Source: Mucilaginibacter terrae
GTDB lineage: Bacteria > Bacteroidota > Bacteroidia > Sphingobacteriales > Sphingobacteriaceae
DNA: 64,000 nt
NCBI RefSeq assembly: GCF_031951985.1
Contig: NZ_JAVLVU010000001.1
Span: forward strand, 1,922,001-1,986,000
Reading direction: 5' to 3'
Shown: positions 35,885 to 44,656 of the stretch, in pieces
How positions within the stretch are numbered: the first letter of the stretch is position 1
Layout of the letters: every line of letters begins with the position of its first letter
Made by a program: the position numbers and the translations under genes
The notes under the pieces: generated by a model
Seen by the model: only the letters and a program-made list of their open reading frames with translations
Databases searched by the model: none
Told to the model about the DNA's origin: nothing

Positions 35885-36874
35885 ATGTTAACAGACCAGC
35901 ACCATTTGTACGATGAACTACATGCGCAGGGCATCATAAGCGACGCCTCGTACACCAAAATAAACCAACAGCGGCTCAATCCATTATTCTCGGTTCATTG
36001 GGAAGTTAAAACCATACTTTACCTGGGCATTATGCTGTTTACCGGCGGTATTGGCACATTAGTTTATAAAAATATTGATACCATTGGCCACCAGATCATA
36101 TTGGCATTTATTGCTTTGGTGAGTGGTGGATGCCTGTTTTACTGCTTTAAAAATAAGAAGCCGTTCAGCCGCTCAAAGGTTGAAAGTCCTAACACCTTTT
36201 TTGATTACGTATTGTTACTGGGCACTATCAGTTTGCTCATTTTTATTGGCTACCTGCAATACCAATACAACGTATTTGGTAATAATTATGGCTTGGCAAC
36301 GCTTATTCCCATGCTCATTTTGTTTTACCTGGCTTATGATTTCGACCATATCGGCATACTAAACATGGCCATTGCCAACTTGGGTATATGGATGGGTGTT
36401 ACTGCAACTCCCCGCCAATTATTGCAGGCCGGAATATTCATGAATGGACAGGTTATATTCACTTACGTGGGTTTTGGTCTGCTGTTGCTTTTAGCAGCCT
36501 GGTTAACTCAAAAATTCATATTTAAAAAGCACTTTAAATTTAGCTATGCACATTATGGTATACATGTTACCTTAATAGCACTATTAGCAGGCTATTTTCA
36601 TTATTATGATGAAGGACATGCTGTATTATGGGCATTTGCTGTACTGGGTTTAACTGCCCTTATTTATAAAGATGCTTACCAGCAAAAGAGCTTTTACTTT
36701 ATAATGCTGGCCATTGTGTACGGATATATTACTGTTTCATGCCTATTGTTCATGCTACTAACCATGGGAGCTAATGATGCGGGGATAATCCTGTCTATTT
36801 ATTATGTACCCATTTCGGCAGCGGTGGTTATTTATTCACTAAATCGTCTTCACAAAAAATTAAAGGCTTTATGA
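35885..36874 (+). CDS. DUF2157-like multipass membrane protein
   Basis: 329 residues with about nine membrane helices after a soluble N-terminal helix pair (LYDELHAQGIISDASYTKIN) that resembles DUF2157 starts. The sequence HWEVKTILYLGIMLFTGGIGTLVY and the alternating hydrophobic blocks fit. Function is unknown. The next gene begins within its stop codon (ATGA overlap, 36871-36874), so the two are translated together and probably act as a complex. Confidence 0.65.
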   Translation: MLTDQHHLYDELHAQGIISDASYTKINQQRLNPLFSVHWEVKTILYLGIMLFTGGIGTLVYKNIDTIGHQIILAFIALVSGGCLFYCFKNKKPFSRSKVESPNTFFDYVLLLGTISLLIFIGYLQYQYNVFGNNYGLATLIPMLILFYLAYDFDHIGILNMAIANLGIWMGVTATPRQLLQAGIFMNGQVIFTYVGFGLLLLLAAWLTQKFIFKKHFKFSYAHYGIHVTLIALLAGYFHYYDEGHAVLWAFAVLGLTALIYKDAYQQKSFYFIMLAIVYGYITVSCLLFMLLTMGANDAGIILSIYYVPISAAVVIYSLNRLHKKLKAL

Positions 36875-38043
36875 TCATTTACAACACAACATGGTTGAAT
36901 AACTTAGAGTTACAAAACCAATTTGAAGACGATCATAATGCTGGTCTTATAACAACCGATGAATTGAAAGCCTTGAAGCAGACCTACCCTGTTGGCTTTT
37001 ACCGCCCCGGCATTATATGGACTATTGGCTTATTTATTTTCACTTTCATCATTGCATCCTTTTCAAGTGGCTTAATAAGCCTTGTATTAGCTGATACACA
37101 TATTATTGAAACTTTTATATGGCCTCTTATATTAGGAGCCTTTAGCTATTTTATACTCGAGCGGTTTGTAAAGCATAATCACTATTACCGTTCAGGTGTT
37201 GATAATGCGCTGATTATTATAACTGCAGGTTTGTTAATAGGCGGTTTTGTATGGATGATGTTTACCATTAATCCTAACCTGGAACATTTTGGCTTAATAA
37301 GTTTATTTATCTGCTTGCTGAATATTTACTTCACCCTGCGCTTTGCCGATGTAGTAACCAGTATAGTTGCTTGTATGGCAGTGCTTGCATTTATTTTTTT
37401 TGGATGGCAGGATATGAAATTGCCATCTGCTATATTACCTTTTGTAATGATGCTGGCATCGGCAGGTATTTATTGGTTTTGCGTTAAATTATATAGTGAT
37501 GAAAGAGCCAAGTACTATCAAACCTGTTTAGATGTGGCCCAAATTGTGGCCTTGGTAGCATTATACCTCTCGGGCAATTATTTTGTAGTACAGCAATTAG
37601 GTGGCGAATTAATGGGAGCTAAACCCGGGGCACCCGTACCGTTTGGATTTATATTTTGGATTTGGACCTTGTTGTTGCCTATTGCTTATATAGCCCGCGG
37701 CGTACAAAAAAAGGATGTGATTTTGCTGCGCACAGGCTTGCTGCTCATAGTCGCCTCGGTATTTACCTTCCGCAATTATTATCATGTTTTACCGGCAGAA
37801 ACAGCGTTCACTATTGGCGGCATCATACTGTTAGCTATTAGCATTGTGGTTATACGTTACCTTAAAACCCCAAAACACGGCATCACTTATGCCGATTTGA
37901 ACCGTCGGAATTTAATGGCCAACCTTAATATCGAATCGCTTATTGTGGGCGAAACGTTTGCCAAAACACCGGGTGCCCAGGTTGCCCATACCCGCTTTGG
38001 CGGTGGCAGTGCCGGTGGTGGCGGCTCGAGCGGAGAATTTTGA
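36871..38043 (+). CDS. Multipass membrane protein with Gly/Ser-rich C-terminal tail
   Basis: 390 residues with about ten membrane helices. It begins, like its neighbour, with a soluble helical pair (LQNQFEDDHNAGLITTDELK). The last 30 residues are soluble and end in a low-complexity tail, RFGGGSAGGGGSSGEF. The tail resembles those of TPM-domain and DUF2207 membrane proteins. Its common plan with the upstream gene suggests a duplicated pair (inference). Function unknown. Confidence 0.65.
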   Translation: MIIYNTTWLNNLELQNQFEDDHNAGLITTDELKALKQTYPVGFYRPGIIWTIGLFIFTFIIASFSSGLISLVLADTHIIETFIWPLILGAFSYFILERFVKHNHYYRSGVDNALIIITAGLLIGGFVWMMFTINPNLEHFGLISLFICLLNIYFTLRFADVVTSIVACMAVLAFIFFGWQDMKLPSAILPFVMMLASAGIYWFCVKLYSDERAKYYQTCLDVAQIVALVALYLSGNYFVVQQLGGELMGAKPGAPVPFGFIFWIWTLLLPIAYIARGVQKKDVILLRTGLLLIVASVFTFRNYYHVLPAETAFTIGGIILLAISIVVIRYLKTPKHGITYADLNRRNLMANLNIESLIVGETFAKTPGAQVAHTRFGGGSAGGGGSSGEF

Positions 38044-38060
38044 GGGTAGTTCAGTTGACT

Positions 38061-38621
38061 CTATTTTATTGAAGAATATCTGCTAATTATAATTTGTAGC
38101 CTTGGACGGTTGTAGCGTTGCAAAAATATGGGGTAAATATTAAACAAAACATTGAGTACCATTAGCCATATTATTTGCACTAACGAATACTGGATATAAA
38201 TGTAAATTGATATCAGGATAACAATAATTGCTACTATCCAATGTCCATATTCCGACTCGCGGGTTGCCCGCTCATATTTTTTAATATCGCTAATGCTATT
38301 GGATACCGGCATGTTTTTACGGGTTATTTTTTCCCAGCCAACCAGCACCAAAAACCGCCTAAACCAGTTAACGCCTAAATAGGCATATATTTTTCCGTCT
38401 TGTTCGAAAGCAAAAGCATCAAAGTACGATGATCGCAAGCGTGGCTTTAGTTGAGCGTTTACAACCGAGATCCATGCCATAAGGGCAAAGTTGAGCTGCC
38501 ATGCAAATAAAAACATCGAAGTTTTAAGTCCTAACACATAAAACACGCCTATAAATGCTACCGCCACAAGGGTTGCCAAAGCCACAATAGCATATTTTTT
38601 AAACAACGGTTTTTGCTTCAT
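38061..38621 (-). CDS. CrtO-like membrane protein (glycosyl-diaponeurosporenoate acyltransferase family)
   Basis: 186 residues from ATG at 38621 (an in-frame TTG at 38642 is less likely). Two N-terminal membrane helices and two C-terminal ones. The middle carries YAYLGVNWFRRFLVLVGWEK and RKNMPVSNSI, then RATRESEYGHWI, and the end has NVLFNIYPIFLQRYNRPRL. This R-x-x-E-x-x-H-W plus N-x-x-P-x-x-x-QRYNR pattern recalls the CrtO family, which acylates a staphyloxanthin precursor in Staphylococcus. In Bacteroidota the role is unknown and no carotenoid genes lie nearby. Confidence 0.55.
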   Translation of the reverse strand: MKQKPLFKKYAIVALATLVAVAFIGVFYVLGLKTSMFLFAWQLNFALMAWISVVNAQLKPRLRSSYFDAFAFEQDGKIYAYLGVNWFRRFLVLVGWEKITRKNMPVSNSISDIKKYERATRESEYGHWIVAIIVILISIYIYIQYSLVQIIWLMVLNVLFNIYPIFLQRYNRPRLQIIISRYSSIK

Positions 38622-38653
38622 TTCAAGCAATATACCATTCAATATTAAAAATA

Positions 38654-38687
38654 AAAAGTGCTACAGAAAAAGTTCTGTAGCGCTTTT
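38654..38687 (-). terminator. Intrinsic terminator of the S9 peptidase gene
   Basis: AAAAGTGCTACAGA (38654-38667) pairs with TCTGTAGCGCTTTT (38674-38687), one wobble pair, loop of 6 nt. On the minus strand the stem is followed by TTTTTAT. It lies 22 bp past the peptidase stop. Confidence 0.8.
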
Positions 38688-38708
38688 AGATGTTAGATCG
38701 GGTATATT

Positions 38709-41225
38709 TTATTGCCCTGCAGTTTCACCACCGGTCCCGGCAGCACGTTTGTTGTTCTGTTCAACATCGCGCTCTATCTCGGTAATATCTACCGGTTGAG
38801 AGAAATCGCCCAGCAAATACTTTACAAAGTAATCGGCTTTTTGCCAAAAGAAATACTCGGTCATATCGCCATAAGCATGGCGCTGACCCGGCAACAGCAC
38901 AAAATCAAAACGCTTGTTTGCTTTAATTAATGCATTAGCTACGCGGATGGTTCCGGCAGGATGCACATTGTTATCAATATCACCGGTTGATAGCATAAGT
39001 CGGCCTTTCAGGTTTTTAGCCAGATCCTGGTTTTTATCAATGCTGTATTGGAAAATAGTATCGCCTTTAGGAGTGATAATTTCTTTAACTCCATGATGCT
39101 TTTCGCTCCACCAGCGATTGTAAATGCTGTTATCGTGGTTACCCGATTCAGATACGGCTACCTTGTAAAAATCGGGATAAACCAACATTGCCGCGGTAGA
39201 CATAAAGCCACCGCCTGAATGACCGGTTATACCCACACGGGTTATATCAATAAACGGATATTTATCAGCCAGTTGCTCAACAGTTGCCTTTTTATCGGCC
39301 AGGCCGTAATCGCGCAGGTTACCATAACCATAGGTATGGTACCATTTGCTGCGGCCGGGGTTGCCACCACGGTTACCTACCGATATTACCACAAAGCCCA
39401 ACTGTGCCAAGCGGTCAACATTATTCATACTCGAGGTAAAAGCTTTATTCACAGCCTCGGTTTGAGGTCCGGGATATACGTACTCGATGATGGGGTATTT
39501 TTTAGCCGGGTCAAAATCAAACGGCTTATACATTACGCCATACAGATCAGTAATGCCATCATCGGCCTTAACTTTAAATGGCTCAGGAAATTTATATCCC
39601 GATGCCAGTAATGCCGACAGATCAGTAGATTCCAGATCCATTAACTTATGCCCGGCATTATCATACAAAACCGATTTTGGTGCAGCATTTACCCGCGATG
39701 CCGTATTGATGAAATAATGGCTATCATCGCTCATGCTTAACGTATTATCAAAGTTTCCGGGGTTAAGCAATTCAAGGTGCGAGCCATCTAAATTGATGCG
39801 GTACAGGTGCAGGTAATAAGGGTCTTGCGCCTCGCGGCCCGATGCGGTAAAGTACAGTACACGGTTCTTTTGGTCGATGTTTACTATATCCTCGCAATGG
39901 AAAGAGCCTGAAGTTATCTGATTTTTAAGTTTACCAGTTTCATCATACAAATAAAAATGAGCCCAGCCATCACGCTCAGACCATTGTACTAACTCTTTAC
40001 CATCGTTAATCAATCCCGGACGGTTAATTTCCACGTAAGTGTTCATTCGCTCTTCTATTACTACCTTCACTGCGCCGGTATTAATATCAACCGTACAAAC
40101 ATCGATCTTCTTTAAATCGCGGCCGGTACGGTAAAAATAAAACTTGCTGTTGCTACCCAACCAAACCGATGGGCGAAACTCATCGTCTCTGTTTTTTTGC
40201 AACTGCGGCGCAGGCCAGGTAGATAGTTCCTGATCTTTAAACACGGCTACATTCAGCTTTTTCGAAGTTTTGGCTGCAAAATCAAACAATAACATCTCGC
40301 GCAAGGGAGCTTCTTTTTCACCAGGCATCTGGTACTTATAGGTTTCGAGTGTTGGGCGAGGCATGGCCACGCTGTTAATTACCCAAAAATCCTTCACCAT
40401 ACGCTGGTCGGTACGCATCAGCACAAAATGTTTGGCATCTGGCGACCATAGCACCTGTGCTCCCTTGCGTTTTTTGGCATTTTTTTCTCGCTCTACATTC
40501 GTTTCGTTGCCAAAGCTACTGCCGTATTCGTAGTTTTCTACCCCATCTTTAGTTAGCTGATGCTCTACAATCGTGCTGTCGTTTTCATCTTTTAAAGCTT
40601 TTTTATAATTGGCTTTATCCATCCAGTACAAGTTGTACTTTTTAGAGAAAATAATTGCCGAACTATCGGGCGCTATGCTGGCCCACATGGGTTTGGGTTT
40701 TACTTTTTCATAGTTCTTCAACTCAACCAGTTTTTGGTCTTGCAGGTTATATTGAAAGTAAAAGGTTTTCTTTTCAAGTGAATCGGCAGCCTTTTTATCC
40801 TTACGGTCTTTTTTAAGCTGCTCAACAGTACTTTTCAGTTCAAACTGGATAGTCTTTTCATCTTTTGTAAACTTGAGGTTTTCGATAGGTAAATGCTGGG
40901 CATCAAACGGATCTTTTACAATTAGTGTAATAGCTGCTGCCAGCTTTGCGTTATCAAACAAAACCTTTTTACTGCGAGATGAAGGGTCGACAATGTACCA
41001 TTGCTTGCCGTTACCGGTTTCGTACATATACCAAAACCGATCTGAGCTCTTTAACCAATGCGCGTCGACCGAGGTGCTGAACACCATTTTACGGATTTTG
41101 GTCGGAGAGTACCGGGAAGCCAGCTGATAATTACCCTTAATTACAGGCTGTGCAACCACCGGGCTTTGCGCATAAGCCTGTGCGACAAGCAACGGAAGAG
41201 CGATAAGAGAGTACAGTTTCTTCAT
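38709..41225 (-). CDS. S9 family (dipeptidyl peptidase IV-like) secreted peptidase
   Basis: 838 residues. The signal peptide is MKKLYSLIALPLLVAQAYAQ. The N-terminal part (about residues 40-540) is a DPP-IV-type beta-propeller, and the C-terminal 260 residues are the alpha/beta-hydrolase. The nucleophile is in GITGHSGGGFMS (Ser at about residue 670), the Asp in STGDIDNNVHP (about 750) and the His in LPGQRHAYGD (about 781). These serine exopeptidases cut X-Pro or similar dipeptides from peptide N-termini in the periplasm. It is monocistronic, with its own terminator. Confidence 0.92.
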   Translation of the reverse strand: MKKLYSLIALPLLVAQAYAQSPVVAQPVIKGNYQLASRYSPTKIRKMVFSTSVDAHWLKSSDRFWYMYETGNGKQWYIVDPSSRSKKVLFDNAKLAAAITLIVKDPFDAQHLPIENLKFTKDEKTIQFELKSTVEQLKKDRKDKKAADSLEKKTFYFQYNLQDQKLVELKNYEKVKPKPMWASIAPDSSAIIFSKKYNLYWMDKANYKKALKDENDSTIVEHQLTKDGVENYEYGSSFGNETNVEREKNAKKRKGAQVLWSPDAKHFVLMRTDQRMVKDFWVINSVAMPRPTLETYKYQMPGEKEAPLREMLLFDFAAKTSKKLNVAVFKDQELSTWPAPQLQKNRDDEFRPSVWLGSNSKFYFYRTGRDLKKIDVCTVDINTGAVKVVIEERMNTYVEINRPGLINDGKELVQWSERDGWAHFYLYDETGKLKNQITSGSFHCEDIVNIDQKNRVLYFTASGREAQDPYYLHLYRINLDGSHLELLNPGNFDNTLSMSDDSHYFINTASRVNAAPKSVLYDNAGHKLMDLESTDLSALLASGYKFPEPFKVKADDGITDLYGVMYKPFDFDPAKKYPIIEYVYPGPQTEAVNKAFTSSMNNVDRLAQLGFVVISVGNRGGNPGRSKWYHTYGYGNLRDYGLADKKATVEQLADKYPFIDITRVGITGHSGGGFMSTAAMLVYPDFYKVAVSESGNHDNSIYNRWWSEKHHGVKEIITPKGDTIFQYSIDKNQDLAKNLKGRLMLSTGDIDNNVHPAGTIRVANALIKANKRFDFVLLPGQRHAYGDMTEYFFWQKADYFVKYLLGDFSQPVDITEIERDVEQNNKRAAGTGGETAGQ

Positions 41226-41267
41226 GTTTTGAGAATTGAAAAACGGAAGTTATTTTAAAATACGCAC

Positions 41268-41300
41268 ATAAAAAAAACGGGACAAAACTTTGCCCCGTTT
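41268..41300 (-). terminator. Intrinsic terminator of the sdpRI-like operon
   Basis: AAACGGG (41275-41281) pairs with CCCGTTT (41294-41300), with an inner ACAAA/TTTG extension. On the minus strand it is followed by a run of Ts (41277-41268). It lies 29 bp past the sdpI-like stop. Confidence 0.8.
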
Positions 41301-41329
41301 GTAATGAAGTGTTTACAAAGCCATAGCAA

Positions 41330-41992
41330 TTACTTTGTTTTAATGCGGTGATTTTTGAAATAGATGTAGGAGAAAACCATAGGTACCACAACCATCACTC
41401 CAGTTAACGATAAAAACACAATATTGGCCGCTCTGGCCGTTAAAAGTAAAGTGACTACGGTAATAATTAACCCGCCTGCAAACCAAACTTTACCAGCCAG
41501 GCGGTGTGTAGCAGTCCAGGTCTCTTCGCTTTCTAAAGTCCAGTGTGTACGTATGCCGGCAAAGTAGTTTGGTTTAAGGCTGTGCATAATATTACCTAAA
41601 AAAGCAAAAAACAATCCCAGCATAGGAAACAGTATTTTTTCAATTTGCAAATCACCTTCAGCAGCGGCAATAATAACTACATTAATGGCTGATAAAAACA
41701 CCACTAAACCCAGTGCCATTTTTTGAAAAGTATCTGCACTATATTTAGCTTTTTGCTTAGGGTCAATTCGCGGCAAAAAATTAATAAGCAGGTAGGTACC
41801 TAAGGATGTAACTGCCATAATGCCTACCGGCACCAGCAACTCATTTGAATCGCCATAGCGGTCGGGTTTACCATCTAAACCAAAATGCAGTGCAACTTTG
41901 GCAGGCAACGCTGGGTATATGTTAATTAAATAAACTATGGGCATTAGCCAAATAGCAAACGCCGCAACATCATACCACGAAAACTTTTTCAT
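41330..41992 (-). CDS. sdpI: SdpI/DUF1648 family immunity-like membrane protein
   Basis: 220 residues, six membrane helices. The N-terminal DUF1648 part has LPAKVALHFGLDGKPDRYGD (P-x-x-x-P-x-H-x-x-x-x-G-x-x-D). The C-terminal SdpI part has NYFAGIRTHWTLESEETWTA followed by THRLAGKVWFAGG. In Bacillus subtilis SdpI gives immunity to the SdpC killing peptide and recruits the repressor SdpR to the membrane. Here it sits 6 bp downstream of an SdpR-like repressor on the same strand. No SdpABC toxin genes are present in the window. Confidence 0.88.
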   Translation of the reverse strand: MKKFSWYDVAAFAIWLMPIVYLINIYPALPAKVALHFGLDGKPDRYGDSNELLVPVGIMAVTSLGTYLLINFLPRIDPKQKAKYSADTFQKMALGLVVFLSAINVVIIAAAEGDLQIEKILFPMLGLFFAFLGNIMHSLKPNYFAGIRTHWTLESEETWTATHRLAGKVWFAGGLIITVVTLLLTARAANIVFLSLTGVMVVVPMVFSYIYFKNHRIKTK

Positions 41993-41998
41993 AATGAG

Positions 41999-42262
41999 TT
42001 ATTTATTAGGTGTAGTAAATTGCATTAACCATTTTAACATCTCGTCCATTACGGTGGTATTAAGCGAGTAGTTGATGAATTGCCCCTCTTTTACCGATAC
42101 CACCAACCCGGCCTGCCGCAACAAATCGAGGTGGTGCGATATACTGGGCTTTGATATATTGAAACGCTCGGCAATTTCGCCGGCGGTCATATCTTTTTCC
42201 TTCAGCATTTCCAGTATCTCGCGCCTGGTATTATCATTAAGAGCTTTAAAAACTAAGTTCAT
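41999..42262 (-). CDS. sdpR: ArsR-type repressor, SdpR-like
   Basis: 87 residues, a minimal winged helix: FKALNDNTRREILEMLKEKD, the recognition helix region AGEIAERFNISKPSISHHLD, and the wing VVSVKEGQFINYSLN. It lacks Cys metal-binding pairs, so it is not a metal sensor. It is typical of SdpR autorepressors. Its start lies 2 bp from a perfect 12-bp palindrome (42265-42292), which is its likely operator. It is co-transcribed with the SdpI-like gene. Confidence 0.9.
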   Translation of the reverse strand: MNLVFKALNDNTRREILEMLKEKDMTAGEIAERFNISKPSISHHLDLLRQAGLVVSVKEGQFINYSLNTTVMDEMLKWLMQFTTPNK

Positions 42263-42264
42263 TT

Positions 42265-42292
42265 AAGTATTTAGATAAATATCTAAATACTT
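42265..42292 (-). promoter_or_regulatory. Operator palindrome of the sdpRI-like operon
   Basis: AAGTATTTAGAT (42265-42276) and ATCTAAATACTT (42281-42292) are perfect complements separated by AAAT. The site lies directly upstream of the ATG at 42262. Its ATTTAGAT-type half-sites are like those bound by ArsR/SdpR repressors. Binding would block transcription or early elongation, which gives autoregulation. Confidence 0.8.
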
Positions 42293-42324
42293 TGTTACAA
42301 ATGCAAATCAATTTCCCATAAAAT

Positions 42325-42353
42325 AAAAAAGAGACACAACGTATTGTGCCTCT
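42325..42353 (-). terminator. Intrinsic terminator of the hydroxyisobutyrate dehydrogenase-family gene
   Basis: AGAGACACAA (42330-42339) pairs with TTGTGCCTCT (42344-42353), one wobble pair, loop CGTA. The A-run at 42325-42330 gives the T-tract on the minus strand. It lies 24 bp past the stop. Confidence 0.82.
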
Positions 42354-42376
42354 TGGTTATATATACTTTCGATAAC

Positions 42377-43234
42377 TTACTTAGCCAGATACTTATAAAC
42401 AGCCATTAAATCTTCATCTCCCAACCCCTGCTCCTGCGCGGCTTTAAAGCTTTCATATACCGGCGTGCTCAGCGGCGAAATGAGTTTCTGCTCTTTAGCG
42501 AGGCGCAGATCTTTGGCCATGTGTTTCAAGGCAAATGCCGCCGGAAACTGCCCGCTAAGAATAGATGGGGTTTTTAATTTGGTTATGGCACTGCCTACCG
42601 CACCTTCGTTTATAATGTTCAGCATGTCTTCGGGCTTTACGCCGTTGGTTTGTGCAAATTGCACGGCCTCGGCCAAGCCTTGTACATTTAGCGCCAAAAA
42701 ATAATTTACAGCTAACTTAGCCGATGCTCCTGTACCTACTGCACCTAATAAAACCGACATTTTGCCTAAAACATCTAAAGCCGGCTTTGCCTTTTCAAAT
42801 GCTTCGGCATTACCTCCAACGAGCATAATGAGGGTGCCATCCTGCGCTGGTTTTACACTGCCCGATACCGGTGCTTCCAAAAACCCGGCTCCTTTTACCC
42901 GGCATTGCTCATCTAAATGCCTGGAGGTTTCGGGCGATACCGTGCTTACGTTAATAAACAGCTTACCTGCAACATCACCAGCAAGCAGACCATCTTCAGA
43001 AGAGAATATTTCTTTTGATACGGCATCATCAGATACCATAACAAAAACGAGGTCGTTGCCAGCGGCTAACTCCTGCAGTCCGGCGGCCGATTTTGCTCCG
43101 GCTTCAATCACCTCCTGTTCTTTTTGCCGGGTACGGTTATAAACCTCGACAGGGTAACCTGCCTTGAGTAGATTTTTAACCATAGGGTTACCCATATTGC
43201 CTAATCCGGCCCAGCCTATTTTTTGTTTATTCAT
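42377..43234 (-). CDS. NAD(P)-dependent beta-hydroxyacid dehydrogenase (3-hydroxyisobutyrate dehydrogenase/GLYR1 type)
   Basis: 285 residues from ATG at 43234 (MNKQKIGWAGLGNMGNPMV); a longer frame to 43264 adds ten unconserved residues. It has a Rossmann loop GLGNMGNPM (residues about 9-17), NRTRQKEQEV (phosphate-binding Arg residues suggest NADPH), the substrate loop FLEAPVSGSVKPAQDGTL, and the catalytic Lys in GASAKLAVNYFLA. The family reduces or oxidises beta-hydroxy acids or semialdehydes. Exact substrate unknown. Confidence 0.9.
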   Translation of the reverse strand: MNKQKIGWAGLGNMGNPMVKNLLKAGYPVEVYNRTRQKEQEVIEAGAKSAAGLQELAAGNDLVFVMVSDDAVSKEIFSSEDGLLAGDVAGKLFINVSTVSPETSRHLDEQCRVKGAGFLEAPVSGSVKPAQDGTLIMLVGGNAEAFEKAKPALDVLGKMSVLLGAVGTGASAKLAVNYFLALNVQGLAEAVQFAQTNGVKPEDMLNIINEGAVGSAITKLKTPSILSGQFPAAFALKHMAKDLRLAKEQKLISPLSTPVYESFKAAQEQGLGDEDLMAVYKYLAK

Positions 43235-43469
43235 AGCAGCATAATAACGTTTTACAGCCAACAAATATTCGGTTTATAAGTTTAAGCATCAAGCTACAAA
43301 GGCAAGCATTTTGAAAAGTTTCAAAACCACTATATTACTAAGCCTTATAGCTGCACCTACTAATATTACAATAAAATATTACTAAAAGTGTTCCAAACAC
43401 AACTAATACAATGCATCTAACGTATATTGTTGTGATTATACATCCAATTGTTTTTCCGCTAAAATACAT

Positions 43470-44600
43470 ATGCCTTATAACGGATTGAATAAAATCCGGT
43501 CGATGGAGAGATTTTTGGACCTTAACATCAGCCGCGAAGACGAGTTGCAGAATATTGTTACCCTGGCCGCCGAAACATGCCAGGTGCCTGCCGCATTTTT
43601 AGTTTTAGGCGAGGATGGCAAGATTGTTCAACACTCAAAGTTTGGCACCCTTGCCGAACACATTGCTGTTGAAAACAGTCTGTTAGACATCAACCTAAAT
43701 GATAAGCAAGTTACAGTAATTGAGGATTTGCAATTACACACTGAATTAGCAACACATCCTTTAGTAAAAGGAACACCTCATTTTAGGTTTTATGCAGGCA
43801 TTCCTTTAACTACCTATGATGGTAAAACTATTGGCGCATTATATGTATTGGGAGTTGAGGCTAAAAAACTATCAGAGCGTCGCAAGCGTATGCTCGAGCT
43901 GCTATCGCGGCAGGCGGTAACTATGGTTGAGTTTGAAATGAGCATTGATGTATTGCGCGAGCAATTCATGGAGGCCAAAAATTCGGAAAATAAACTCCGC
44001 TCGTTTTTCGAAAGCTCAAAATCGAGCCATTTGCTTATCGGCCTTAACATGGAAGTTATAACCTTTAACAAAACCTTTCATGACATTGCTTATATGCTGT
44101 TTGGCAAATCAATTACGGCCGGAGTAAAGGCAACCGATTTTATTTACCCGCCATATATTGCCGACTTTGAAAAAAATGTGCAAATAGCACTAAATGGTGA
44201 AAGCTTTAGTGGCGAAAGACAGGTTAAATTTAAAGATCTCGACCCTATGTGGGTTAAAATAAGTTATAACCCTACATACAATAGCGATGGCAATATTATA
44301 GGTGTATCATTTAACAGCACCGATATAACCCAACGCAAGCAAAACGAACAAAAAATACTTGAACAAAACGAAGCCCTGCGCAAAATCGCATTTATGCAAT
44401 CACACCAGTTACGTAAACCCGTAGCATCTATTTTGGGCTTAATGAACCTGCTGAAACTTGAAGAAACCGAAGGCAACTCGGGAATTTTAAAGATGATGGA
44501 ACAAACAGTGCTGGAGCTTGATGAAACAATACATGACATTGTAAAAAGCACAGAAACCAGCAGCCAACTCGACCATATTCCTAAAGATTATACTTTTTAA
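43470..44600 (+). CDS. GAF-PAS histidine kinase-like protein lacking the ATPase domain
   Basis: 376 residues; an internal ATG at 43503 (MERFLDLNISRE) is a possible alternative start and matches the usual family opening. A GAF domain covers about residues 20-165 (VTLAAETCQVPAAFLVL, HFRFYAGIPLTTYDGKTIGA). A PAS domain follows (about 185-290; LRSFFESSKSSHLLIGLNME, ends NSTDITQRKQNE). The last part is a dimerisation segment with H-box FMQSHQLRKPVASILGLMNL (His312). The protein stops 64 residues later: the HATPase_c domain (N, G1, G2 boxes) is absent, and the downstream DNA begins another gene. It may act as a phosphotransfer or dominant dimer partner (inference). Confidence 0.82.
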   Translation: MPYNGLNKIRSMERFLDLNISREDELQNIVTLAAETCQVPAAFLVLGEDGKIVQHSKFGTLAEHIAVENSLLDINLNDKQVTVIEDLQLHTELATHPLVKGTPHFRFYAGIPLTTYDGKTIGALYVLGVEAKKLSERRKRMLELLSRQAVTMVEFEMSIDVLREQFMEAKNSENKLRSFFESSKSSHLLIGLNMEVITFNKTFHDIAYMLFGKSITAGVKATDFIYPPYIADFEKNVQIALNGESFSGERQVKFKDLDPMWVKISYNPTYNSDGNIIGVSFNSTDITQRKQNEQKILEQNEALRKIAFMQSHQLRKPVASILGLMNLLKLEETEGNSGILKMMEQTVLELDETIHDIVKSTETSSQLDHIPKDYTF

Positions 44601-44629
44601 CCGGTCTAATTTCTTGCCATTCCATTTTG

Positions 44630-44637
44630 TATGTTTG
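44630..44637 (+). promoter_or_regulatory. Candidate -7 promoter element of the MFS/MHS gene
   Basis: TATGTTTG matches TAnnTTTG, 20 bp before the ATG at 44657. The -33 region is weak (TTCTTG at 44611-44616). Confidence 0.35.
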
Positions 44638-44656
44638 TTTAACCACAGCCCCAATT

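Noticed and set aside
36123..36362. Possible gene in another frame within the membrane protein gene
   Set aside because: It is a shadow of the real frame at 35885-36874, with poor composition and no homology seen.
41330..42262. Complete Sdp toxin/immunity system
   Set aside because: Only the repressor and immunity-like genes are present; neighbours are an S9 peptidase and a dehydrogenase, not SdpABC.
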